From contig DASUKM010000029.1 of the NCBI GenBank assembly GCA_036278735.1, forward strand, positions 62,001 to 126,000: a stretch of 64,000 nt of DNA, given 5' to 3'. Both the position numbers and the translations under genes were made by a program. This stretch comes from DASUKM01 sp036278735 (GTDB taxonomy: Bacteria; Acidobacteriota; Vicinamibacteria; Vicinamibacterales; 2-12-FULL-66-21). A model generated the notes under the pieces. That model ran no database searches. It was given only the letters and a program-made list of their open reading frames with translations, and was not told the DNA's origin. This document shows positions 17,701 to 25,133 of the stretch, one piece after another (the stretch's first letter is position 1; each line of letters opens with the position of its first letter).

Positions 17701-19292
17701 TGCGCCGGACCGTACCGTTCGATGTGTGCCGTCGGACGCGGCACGCCGGCCGTCGGCTTCGCGTCGAACCGAACCCGCAGCAGGCCGCGCTCCGCCGTTC
17801 CGGCCCACAGCGAGCCGTCGGGGTTCTCGAACAACGATCGAATCTGATCGTTGGTGCCCGGCACCCGGCCTTCGTCGATCCATCGGCCGTCGACCCACCG
17901 GATCGAGGCCAGCCCGTCGAACAAGGCGGCCCATACACGGGTGGGATCGGCTCGCGAGGTCAGCAGCCAGTCTGGCCGGAAGCTGAGATCGGCCGAGACC
18001 TCGACCGGCGTCGACACCGTGCCGGTGATCTGGAAGATGCCGCCGGTACACGCCATGAGGAAGGCCGGCGGCCGTCGGCCGGTGGCATCGTTCACGGTCG
18101 TGAACGACCAGCACTGTGTGGAGAGCTTCCCCTGCAGGGGGGCAAAATGCGCCGACCCGGTCGCGGTAGAAGCGGGAACCAGGAACGAGGCGCCTGATTG
18201 GGTCCCAAGGTACAACCGCCCGTCATGGCGAAGCCCGCCGTTCGGAAAACTGATGAGCCCATCTTCGGGGCCGAAGTAAGACAGGGGCGAGGGGGCTTCG
18301 ACTCGCGCGATGCCGCTGTCGAGACCCGCCCAGAGTCCCCCGTCCCGATCCGGCGCCGCGAAATACACCGTGTCGGAGGGAAAGCCGTTCGACCGGTTCA
18401 GGACGAGGACGCGCCGTCCCTGGTGATCGATGATCGCCATCCCGCCATTGGTGGTCGTCAGCGCGAACGTCCCATCCGGGAGCGGGCTGCCCCGGTACAG
18501 ATCCAGCGGCGCGAGAAAGTCGTCGATCTCGGTCGGAAACGGCTCGAGGGCATGCCCGTCGTAGAGGAACAGCCCGCGGTTCCGCGTACCAATGAGCAGG
18601 CGGGACGCGTCGTACCGCATCACGATCGGAAAGGGCTCGTTCTCCAGGCTCTCCGTTCCGGGCAGCGGCCGGAGCGCGGTGCCCTCCAGCAGGTTCAGTC
18701 CCGCTTCCGGCGTCGGCACGTACACGCGGCCGTCGACCTCCGAGGCGCGAGAGAACCGCGATGCGGCCTCGATCACCGTCATCTGGTCGTGGAACCACCG
18801 GAAGATCGCGCCGTCGGTCTGGAAGTAGACGCCGGCCGGCGTCGCAAACGTCCGCCAGACGTCGTTGAACGACGTGCCCTTCGGCAGGCGGTCGACGAGC
18901 GACACGTAGTGCATCGTCCCCTGCGCGTCCGGCTCGAGATAGCCGAACGTGGCGGAGGCGCCGACGTAGATGCGACCGTTCTCGTCCATCGCGAGCGCAC
19001 GGACGGAACCGGCCGTGTTGCCGACCCGGATGACTCGCCACGTCGCGCCGTCGTATTCGAGGATGCCGGCGTTGTTGCCGAAGTAGATCACGCCACGGCG
19101 GTCCTGCAGGATCGTCCAGGTCTGGCTGCCCCCTCCCACGTCGAAGGGACGATACAGGCGGGTGAACGGGCGGCCTTCCTCGGAACTTCGGGTGATGCCC
19201 GGGGACGGCGCAGCCGCGGGGCGGGTCTGCGCATGCGCGGGAATCGCCAACAGGGCGAGACCCAGTCCGAGAGACACCGCACATCGCGTCAT
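14760..19292 (-). CDS. Two-component propeller hybrid histidine kinase with a terminal pseudo-receiver
   Basis: The 1510-residue membrane sensor starts with a signal peptide (VSLGLGLALLAIPAHA) and a two-component-regulator propeller (about 40-680). A Y_Y_Y domain follows (about 690-765), then one TM helix (about 775-800). Next come a cytoplasmic GAF domain (about 840-1000), HisKA with SHELRTP (His1045), and HATPase_c (NLISNAVKF, GTGLGLPICKEI). Receiver 1 is intact (LVVLDVMMP, Asp1362; LTKP). Receiver 2 reads IIMLNSVSSA with Asn1482 at the acceptor site and stops before the strand carrying the conserved Lys, so it cannot be phosphorylated normally. ATG 19292 has GGAG 8 bp upstream; a good promoter lies 80 bp further. 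Propeller/Y_Y_Y kinases often sense carbohydrates, but the ligand is unknown. Confidence 0.92.
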   Translation of the reverse strand: MTRCAVSLGLGLALLAIPAHAQTRPAAAPSPGITRSSEEGRPFTRLYRPFDVGGGSQTWTILQDRRGVIYFGNNAGILEYDGATWRVIRVGNTAGSVRALAMDENGRIYVGASATFGYLEPDAQGTMHYVSLVDRLPKGTSFNDVWRTFATPAGVYFQTDGAIFRWFHDQMTVIEAASRFSRASEVDGRVYVPTPEAGLNLLEGTALRPLPGTESLENEPFPIVMRYDASRLLIGTRNRGLFLYDGHALEPFPTEIDDFLAPLDLYRGSPLPDGTFALTTTNGGMAIIDHQGRRVLVLNRSNGFPSDTVYFAAPDRDGGLWAGLDSGIARVEAPSPLSYFGPEDGLISFPNGGLRHDGRLYLGTQSGASFLVPASTATGSAHFAPLQGKLSTQCWSFTTVNDATGRRPPAFLMACTGGIFQITGTVSTPVEVSADLSFRPDWLLTSRADPTRVWAALFDGLASIRWVDGRWIDEGRVPGTNDQIRSLFENPDGSLWAGTAERGLLRVRFDAKPTAGVPRPTAHIERYGPAQGLAEGGVGVIDVGGEPLFSAGLEDPYVAHFDPSTNRFVRDPVFDHVVGMNPYAGGVMVGTPDGRLFMNLGRETAVFRREPGGRWAVDRGTLGRLGTTPIAGILPDEHGVLWLQFAEGRFVRFDTTRKLPATGSVPVLIRRVADGRDRTLFDGDGTAAGLKLPASLTGLRFQYALPSFVDESATMYQSRLDGLDTDWSDWTRTPEREYTNLGFGTYTFRVRARDIRSVVTGEATYALRILPPWYRTWWADFGYLLAFLFACYGGALLVRRRVLGQERQRSQFAEARLRAEAAEALARTEGEGKKNVELLSEMGREITSSLDFDTIFGKLYERVNELADADVFGVGLYHADRHEIEYRLAIEKGKRYAPYTRSTTDRDQLPVWCVEHRKPVFINDLSAEYSQYVGRYDEETRPLEDGSMSTHPQSIIYLPLIAKEQVLGIITIQSFEKHAYTTHHLNVMQSLASYTAIALDNAHAYRQLNEHEHEIRRLFEEAERARATAEEADAAKSAFLSTVSHELRTPLTSVLGFAKIIKKRLEDRIFPLVQSGDQKVQQTIRQVEDNLKVVVSEGERLTKLIDDVLDLAKIEAGKLEWHMETVTIGDVIDRATAATASLFEQRGLRLETDVSAGLPTVTADRDRLIQVVINLISNAVKFTDAGSVTCRARQRGSELVVSVTDTGVGIAPVDQPKVFERFKQVGDTLTDKPKGTGLGLPICKEIVEHHGGRVWVESEVGRGSTFSFSLPLTAEQAAAAGVAPAPLELAALIRQLREQVIVTTPRTAERQPRILVVDDDPNIRELLLQEFTEAGYRVDLATNGREAIGFIRRDRPDLVVLDVMMPEMNGFDVAAVLKNDPTTMDIPIVILSIVQDRERGYRLGVDRYLTKPIDTDLLFKEVGSLIEQKKSHKRVLVVDEDATTVRTLTDVLTTRGYSVTEARGDDLVARAVAVQPDIIMLNSVSSARSDAVQMLRFEKGMENVLFLVYQ

Positions 19293-19378
19293 TCGTCGGC
19301 TCCGGAAACAGGACATCCGGCGCCGACGCCTTCGGATCCCCGAAGCGGCGGCCGACGGAACTGGCTCAGTGATGCTGA

Positions 19379-19407
19379 ATCTTAGTCGAAGCAGCCCGGG
19401 ACGCCAA
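19379..19407 (-). promoter_or_regulatory. Sigma-70-like promoter of the hybrid kinase gene
   Basis: On the minus strand TTGGCG (19402-19407) is followed by a 17-bp spacer and TAAGAT (19379-19384). The predicted start near 19372 leaves an untranslated leader of about 80 nt before the ATG at 19292. It also argues against the longer in-frame start at 19466. Confidence 0.5.
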
Positions 19408-19455
19408 TACAGGTGGGCAGGACCGGCCAGGATTGGTCCGTCAGCCCGTGAAGGG

Positions 19456-19484
19456 CTGACCCACACCGGTCGTGTGTGGGTCAG
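19456..19484 (-). terminator. Stem-loop downstream of the BNR-protein gene
   Basis: A perfect 11-bp stem, ctgacccacac with gtgtgggtcag, has a 7-nt loop and sits 22 bp after the stop codon at 19507. No T-run follows on the minus strand, so termination may be factor-assisted, or the stem may only stabilise the 3' end. Confidence 0.45.
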
Positions 19485-19506
19485 GCTCTCTGCCCTGACG
19501 AACCGG

Positions 19507-22500
19507 TCACCGGCTCCCGCACGCGGGCGCCGCCGGAGGCGTCCACGCGGGAAGGGCGGCGCCGCCGCTGCGCGCGAGCAGGCGATTCACCTCGGCGATC
19601 TTCGTCGCCTGCAGTCGACGCAGGCCGTCGAATCCGCGATCGATCGACGTGCACGGGCCGTCGACGCCCGCCACGACGCTGGGCGTGGGGCCGAAGTCGT
19701 CGACGAGTTGATCGTTGAGGCGCCGGCCGAGATCGCGGTGCGCGACCCCGAAGCCGGCGGGCCCGTCGGCGAGCGCGGCGAGCGCCGTGCCGGCGTCTCC
19801 CGCGGCGGTCGCGACCTGCGGATCCGCACTCGCCTTCGTCAGCGCCGCACGCAGCGTGTCGATGTAGGTGACCGCGTGATACGTCGCGGTGATCCCCGCC
19901 ACCATCCGCTGTTCCAGGCGGAACTGCGCGGCGAGCGCATCGGCGGGAACCGTTACGCGCGGGTCGGCGACGACGGTGATCGGCTGCGTATAACGGCGCC
20001 CGTCGACCTCGAGCGTCGCCGTATACGTGCCCGGCAGCACCATGGGGCCGACCAGCGTCGTGCGCGGCGTCTGGCCCGGCAGCGCGTGCCAGCTCAACGT
20101 GTACTCGCGGTAGTCGAGCGGCGTTCCGCGATAGCCGTAATTCAGCGTGGGCGGATCCGGGTACCGCAGATCCCAATTGATCCGGTGCATGCCCGCGGTC
20201 GTCGGCAGCACGATCGGCGGCTCGAGCCAGTACTCGGGCACGTTGGCCATCGTGGTGTCGGGCGCCGGAGGGACGCTCGAATATTCACGAATCGTGTGCC
20301 CGGCGGCGTCGCTGATCGTCAGCGTGACCGTTCCCGACGCCGGCGTGGCCAGGTCGTAATCGAGGATGGCTCCTTCCGGCGGATTGTCGCCAACCTTCAT
20401 CTCGGGAGGCAGCGGGGTATCCTGCGTGTTGTCCCAGCGCGCGTGCGACGCGGGCGCGGGCCGGAAGAAGAAGGCAGGCGCCTTCGATGCTTCCAGCGCG
20501 CGCACCTGCCGCAGCGGCGTGACGTCGTCCAGGATCCAGAAGCCGCGGCCGTACGTGGAAATCGCCACGTCGTCTCCGTGAATCGTGAGGTCGCTCACGA
20601 CCGTCGTCGGCAGATTGAGCTGGAGCGACTGCCAGTGGTCGCCGCGATCGAACGAGACCCAGACGCCGGTGACGGTGCCGGCGTAGATCAGGTTGGAATC
20701 CCGCGGATCTTCTCGGACCGTGCGGACGACCGCGCCGTCGGCGATACCGCTCGTGATCTCCTGCCAGTGCTGGCCGTAATCGCCGGTGCGATAGACATGC
20801 GGATGATTGTCGCGCGACAACAGCGCGGCGTATGCGGTCCCCGCATCCTTGTGGGACGCATCGATCACGTTGACCCCTCCTGACGGCAGGTCCGGCGGCG
20901 TGACGTTCGTCCACGTCCTGCCGGCGTCGCGCGTCACGTGGATCAATCCGGTGCTCGCGCCGACCCAGATCACGCCTGCCGCGACCGGTGAGACGGCCAT
21001 CGCCTGGATCGAGCCGCCTGGCGCCGGCGCACCCACGCCGCCTGCCGGACTCGCCGGCGTCCGGGCGCCGGGCACCGCCGCCAGATCGGGGCTGATGGTG
21101 TGCCACGTCAGGCCGCGATCGTTCGAGGCGAGCACGTGCTGCGCGGCCATGTACAGCGTGTGCGGGTCCTGCGGCGAAAACGCGAGCGGCGGCGCGCCGC
21201 CGAAGCGATCCTCGGGCGTGGGCTGATACAGCACCTGCACCTGCCTCGTCTTGCGGTCGAACCGGCGCAGCACGTGATACCAGCCCTGCGTGTACATGTA
21301 GCGCGTGTCGAGCGGATCGGCGATCAGGAATCCGTTCTCGAAGCCCCCCGCCCGGTACCAGTCCCGCGGCCGGATCTCGCCGAAATCGCTGCGGCTCTGC
21401 ACGCAGGCGGTGCCCGAATCCTGCTGCGGCCCGCAGACGTGATACGGAAAATCGTTGTCGGTCGAGACGCGATAGAACTGGCCGTCGACGAGCCCGTAAT
21501 ACGGTGTCCACGACCTGCCGCCGTCGACCGAAATCGCGGGCCCCTGATCGACCCCGACGATCATCCGCCGCCGATTCGTCGGATCGATCCAGAGAAAGCG
21601 CGGGTCGATGCCGCTCGGCGCGCCCCAGTACGAGGCGACGTGCCGGCCGCCATCGGTGGATCGGTACATCGACGTGCCCATCAGGTAGACGACGTCGGGG
21701 TTCTGCGGATCGGCGTACATCTTTCCGCCCGCGCTCGCGATCTGCCGCGTCCCGAGCGTCCACGTGTCGCCGCCGTCGTCCGATCGGTAGAGCGCGCGCG
21801 CCGATCCGGCCCCGCGGCCGCCGGTACCCGCGACCGCGTACAGGCGCCGCCCCTGCGTACCCGATGACGGCGAGAACGCGAAGATGCGAGCCCCCTCCGG
21901 CAATCCGCGGCTGCCGACCTGCTGCCACGTCGAACCGCCGTCCGCCGACTTGTAGATGCCGGCCTCGGAGCCTCCTGCTGGCGCCGGGCCAAACGGCGAG
22001 CCGCCCGCCAGCAGCGCGAACGCGATGTGCGGATCCTTGAAGTCGAGGTACACGTCGGAGGCGCCAAGCGAGCCGTCGTCGGGCAGCACGCGCTTCCAGG
22101 ACGTGCCGCCGTCGGTGGATCGGTACACGCCGCGCTCGACGGGTCCCGCCGCCTCGGTGGTCTCGCGAGGCGCCGGGGCGCCGCGCCGCCCGGCGGCCCG
22201 CGGCCCCAGCGCCGCGACCAGCAGCGTGTTCGCATCGCGCGGATCGACGACGATGCCGCCGATGTACTGCGAATCGGCCAGGCCCACGTTCGTCCACGTC
22301 CGCCCGGCGTCGGTCGACTTGTAAACCCCCTTGCCCGCGGTGAAGGACCAGCCTGACTGATCGCCCGTGCCCACGTAAACGATCGACGGATCCGAGGGGG
22401 CGACCGCCACGGCGCCGACCGACGCGACGTGCACCTGGTCGAAGATCGGCGCCCACGTGGTGCCGGCGTTCGTCGTCTTCCAGACGCCCCCTTCCGGCAG

Positions 22501-22722
22501 CCCGACGTAGTACGTCGTCGGATCGCCGGGCACACCGGCCGGCGCAGCGACGTAGCCGGAGCGCGGCGGCCCGATCGATCGCCAGTGGAGATCCCCGAAA
22601 GACGCCGGGGGCACCTGCTGCGCGTCAATCGGCAGCCCGAACGCGGCGGCCGCCAGAAAAGACGCGACAACGGCGACGCGGGCGCCACGCCCGCGTCCGA
22701 ACACCAATATCATCTCGCGCAT
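19507..22722 (-). CDS. Exported sortilin/VPS10-like BNR-repeat protein
   Basis: The 1071-residue protein has a signal peptide (VAVVASFLAAAAFGLPIDA). It then carries a long run of Asp-box/BNR repeats of the form S/T-x-D-x-G-x-T-W, for example TTNAGTTW, STDAGRTW, STDGGTSW and SDDGGDTW, spread over about 40-680. These predict a large 10-bladed VPS10-like propeller. A C-terminal segment with Ig-like strands and a helical end follows. Relatives are often annotated as glycosyl hydrolases or sialidase-like, but no sialidase catalytic set is evident, so enzyme activity is not claimed. AGGAG precedes ATG 22722, and the upstream acylase gene ends 16 bp away, suggesting one operon. Confidence 0.85.
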   Translation of the reverse strand: MREMILVFGRGRGARVAVVASFLAAAAFGLPIDAQQVPPASFGDLHWRSIGPPRSGYVAAPAGVPGDPTTYYVGLPEGGVWKTTNAGTTWAPIFDQVHVASVGAVAVAPSDPSIVYVGTGDQSGWSFTAGKGVYKSTDAGRTWTNVGLADSQYIGGIVVDPRDANTLLVAALGPRAAGRRGAPAPRETTEAAGPVERGVYRSTDGGTSWKRVLPDDGSLGASDVYLDFKDPHIAFALLAGGSPFGPAPAGGSEAGIYKSADGGSTWQQVGSRGLPEGARIFAFSPSSGTQGRRLYAVAGTGGRGAGSARALYRSDDGGDTWTLGTRQIASAGGKMYADPQNPDVVYLMGTSMYRSTDGGRHVASYWGAPSGIDPRFLWIDPTNRRRMIVGVDQGPAISVDGGRSWTPYYGLVDGQFYRVSTDNDFPYHVCGPQQDSGTACVQSRSDFGEIRPRDWYRAGGFENGFLIADPLDTRYMYTQGWYHVLRRFDRKTRQVQVLYQPTPEDRFGGAPPLAFSPQDPHTLYMAAQHVLASNDRGLTWHTISPDLAAVPGARTPASPAGGVGAPAPGGSIQAMAVSPVAAGVIWVGASTGLIHVTRDAGRTWTNVTPPDLPSGGVNVIDASHKDAGTAYAALLSRDNHPHVYRTGDYGQHWQEITSGIADGAVVRTVREDPRDSNLIYAGTVTGVWVSFDRGDHWQSLQLNLPTTVVSDLTIHGDDVAISTYGRGFWILDDVTPLRQVRALEASKAPAFFFRPAPASHARWDNTQDTPLPPEMKVGDNPPEGAILDYDLATPASGTVTLTISDAAGHTIREYSSVPPAPDTTMANVPEYWLEPPIVLPTTAGMHRINWDLRYPDPPTLNYGYRGTPLDYREYTLSWHALPGQTPRTTLVGPMVLPGTYTATLEVDGRRYTQPITVVADPRVTVPADALAAQFRLEQRMVAGITATYHAVTYIDTLRAALTKASADPQVATAAGDAGTALAALADGPAGFGVAHRDLGRRLNDQLVDDFGPTPSVVAGVDGPCTSIDRGFDGLRRLQATKIAEVNRLLARSGGAALPAWTPPAAPACGSR

Positions 22723-22738
22723 GGAGGCTCCTGGCCGT

Positions 22739-24928
22739 TCATTCGCCCGGGTGGTACGTTCGCTCGGTATGCCCCTTCAACTGATCGGGATAGAAGTACA
22801 CCTCGCGCAGGTTGCCGGTGCTGTAGCGCTCGGCCTCGTCGTTGAAGTGCGGCGTGCCCACGTGTCCGCTCTCGCCGCCCGCGGTGATGGCGCGCGCGTG
22901 AATCCGATCGCCGAACTCGACGACCGCGACGAAGCTGTTGCCGCTCGTGCCGTACCACTTCTTCGTGTTCGGGTACGCGCGCGCCCCGAACGAGGCGAGC
23001 GAGCCCCACCGCGACGAGGTGAAGCCGACGGGAATGCTCGGCTGCGCGTCGTCGAAGTGCGGCTCGATGTCGTCGTTGATCCGCTGGAAGCGATTGATGT
23101 TCCCCCACGGCGTCTTCCAGGTGCCGAAGTCGGCCGTCAGCTTGTCGGAGGCCGTGACGAGCGCCTGCAGCAGCTCGTCGGGCGTGGCCTTCGTGACGAC
23201 GTACTCCTCCGCCGACACGCCGGCGGATCGCGCCGTGCGGCCGACCTCGCGCTCGACCGCTTCGCCCCAGAACACCGCCAGCGCCGTCGGCACCGACGAC
23301 ACCCCCCAGCGATCGTCCCAGTTCCGCAGGAGATCGATCTGCGCCGCGACCTTCGCGCGCAGCGGGTTGTCCCGTGACAGCCCGTCCCAGGCCTTCACGA
23401 GCGGCGGAATCATCCGGCCGAACGACGGCAGGTAGCTGTCGAAGGCCGTCGCGAGCAGCGAGTCGAGCGTGAAATTCGTCTTGCCGGGGAGCACACGGAG
23501 CGCGTGACGCCCGCGCGGCGATTCCTCGCGTCCGGTTTCCACGTAGGCGGGAAAGTCGGCCTTCTTCGGGCTGTCGGGCCCCGCGGCGGACCACGGCCAG
23601 TTGTTCGAGTTGTACAGCCACCCGGTTGCCGGATTCAGCAGGTTCGGGCTCTGATCGACCGACAACACGCCGTGCCAGTCGGTCGCCGGATTGCTGCCGT
23701 CGACAGGCTTCGTCCAGTCGAACTGCGGATCGCGCCTGGGGATGAAATTGGCGTGGAAGTACGCGATGTTCCCCTGCGTGTCCGCGAAGATCGTGTTGTT
23801 CGACGAGTTGGTGTGCAGCTCCATCGTCTTGCGGAACGCCTGATAGTTCCTCGCCTTCGTCCTCGAGTACGACTGCTCGAGCGCCTTCAGCGGCTCCTGC
23901 ATCAACCGGATGGTCACCCACTTGTCGCCGGCCTTCCGGACGACGGGTCCGTGCTGCGTGTAGTACACGGTGAAGGTCTTCTTCGCCATGCCGGCGCCGT
24001 CCTTGTAGGGGACGACGATCGTCTTCACCGTCATCGGCACGTCCTTGTCGCCGTACCGGTAGTAGTAGCGATCGCCCTTCTTGACGACGGTCTCGAGGTA
24101 CTCGTCGATCGCGTCGACGCCGCTCGACGTATGCATCCAGCCGGCGCCGGGGTTGAAGCCCTGGTAGACGAAGAACTGCCCCCACGTGACGGCGCCGTAC
24201 GCGTCGAGACCCTCGTCGCTGGCCATCTGAAGTTCGGAGCGGAAGAAGAAGGACGTATGCGGGTTGATCAGCAGCAGCGCGTGGTGGTCCTTCGTGATCT
24301 TCGGGCCAATCGCGATCCCGTTGGAGCCGGTCGGCTCCGGCGGCGCCCCTCGATCGTCGTCCCCGGCCGGCGCGGCCGCCGGCTCGTCGCCGCCATAGAA
24401 CGCCTGGAGCTGGTTCAGGTTCACGCGCTCGATGTCGCCGCCGATGCTGCCCTCGCTGAAGGCGAGCGCCATCCACGGCTCGAAGTGCGTGATGACGCGC
24501 GGCTTCACGTCGGGATGCGTCGCGAGGTAGTAGTTGAGGCCGCCGGCGAACGCGTCCATCAACTGCTTCAGCCACGCCGGGCTCGCGTCGTACTGCTTCT
24601 TCAGCGCCGCCGGGTCGATGAACAGCTTCATCCGCAGATCGCGGTAGATCTGCGGCGCCCCTTCGGTCTCGGCCAGCCGGCCGAGCGCGTTGATGTAGTT
24701 CGTCTCGACGCGGTTGAAGTCGTCTTCGGCCTGCGCGTACTCCATGCCGAACACGGCGTCGGCATCGGTCCGGCCGTGCACGTGCGCGATGCCCCAGTCG
24801 TCGCGGACGATGGTGACGCGCTGCGCCTCGGTGTGCCAGGCGGCGGACTGGCCGGCCTCGTGGCGCGCGGCGGTCTGCGGCGCCCAGGCGAGCGACGCCA
24901 TCGCCAGGAGAAAAACCATCTTCTTCAT
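22739..24928 (-). CDS. Penicillin acylase family Ntn-hydrolase (N-acyl amide hydrolase), exported
   Basis: From the chosen ATG the product is 729 residues. It opens with a signal peptide (MVFLLAMASLAWA), then an alpha-subunit region (VTIVRDDWGIAHVHG, FGMEYAQAEDDFNRVE). GSNGIAIGP follows, with the nucleophile Ser202 that becomes the N-terminus of the beta subunit after spacer removal. TWGQFFVYQGFNPGAGWMH and the C-terminal SSRWGSLASFGARAYP fit the family. It would hydrolyse an N-acyl amide such as an acyl-homoserine lactone, beta-lactam side chain or lipopeptide; which cannot be told. The start at 24928 follows a G-rich GGGGGG site and leads straight into the signal peptide; an upstream start adds 20 charged residues. 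It is first gene of an operon with the BNR protein. Confidence 0.88.
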   Translation of the reverse strand: MKKMVFLLAMASLAWAPQTAARHEAGQSAAWHTEAQRVTIVRDDWGIAHVHGRTDADAVFGMEYAQAEDDFNRVETNYINALGRLAETEGAPQIYRDLRMKLFIDPAALKKQYDASPAWLKQLMDAFAGGLNYYLATHPDVKPRVITHFEPWMALAFSEGSIGGDIERVNLNQLQAFYGGDEPAAAPAGDDDRGAPPEPTGSNGIAIGPKITKDHHALLLINPHTSFFFRSELQMASDEGLDAYGAVTWGQFFVYQGFNPGAGWMHTSSGVDAIDEYLETVVKKGDRYYYRYGDKDVPMTVKTIVVPYKDGAGMAKKTFTVYYTQHGPVVRKAGDKWVTIRLMQEPLKALEQSYSRTKARNYQAFRKTMELHTNSSNNTIFADTQGNIAYFHANFIPRRDPQFDWTKPVDGSNPATDWHGVLSVDQSPNLLNPATGWLYNSNNWPWSAAGPDSPKKADFPAYVETGREESPRGRHALRVLPGKTNFTLDSLLATAFDSYLPSFGRMIPPLVKAWDGLSRDNPLRAKVAAQIDLLRNWDDRWGVSSVPTALAVFWGEAVEREVGRTARSAGVSAEEYVVTKATPDELLQALVTASDKLTADFGTWKTPWGNINRFQRINDDIEPHFDDAQPSIPVGFTSSRWGSLASFGARAYPNTKKWYGTSGNSFVAVVEFGDRIHARAITAGGESGHVGTPHFNDEAERYSTGNLREVYFYPDQLKGHTERTYHPGE

Positions 24929-25028
24929 CTTGCCCCCCAGAGAGCGTTCGAGCCGACGGACGAAGTGGCACATCGTCGCACAGCGCACGGGCCCGGGACA
25001 ACCGGCGGGCGAGATGAGTATTCGGAGG

Positions 25029-25117
25029 GTTCAGGGTGCCGCGTTCCGGGTTCCGAGTCGGGTTCGGGCACCTCGCACCTGAACCCGACCCGGAACCCGA
25101 ACCCGGAACTCGGAACG
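25029..25117. repeat. Inverted array of gggttc-type short units
   Basis: The left arm (about 25043-25069) and right arm (about 25077-25105) are built from variants of gggttccg/gggttcgg. They are complementary at about 22 of 25 positions with a short central loop (cacctcgcac). The array sits 17 bp after the stop of the permease gene and upstream of the acylase gene, like the other stop-adjacent arrays in the window. Confidence 0.75.
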
Positions 25118-25133
25118 ACAAGGATGGGGGTCG

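Noticed and set aside
19293..19466. Longer hybrid-kinase start at 19466
   Set aside because: The added residues are not signal-like and precede the signal peptide. A good promoter (19379-19407) and ribosome-binding site support the start at 19292.
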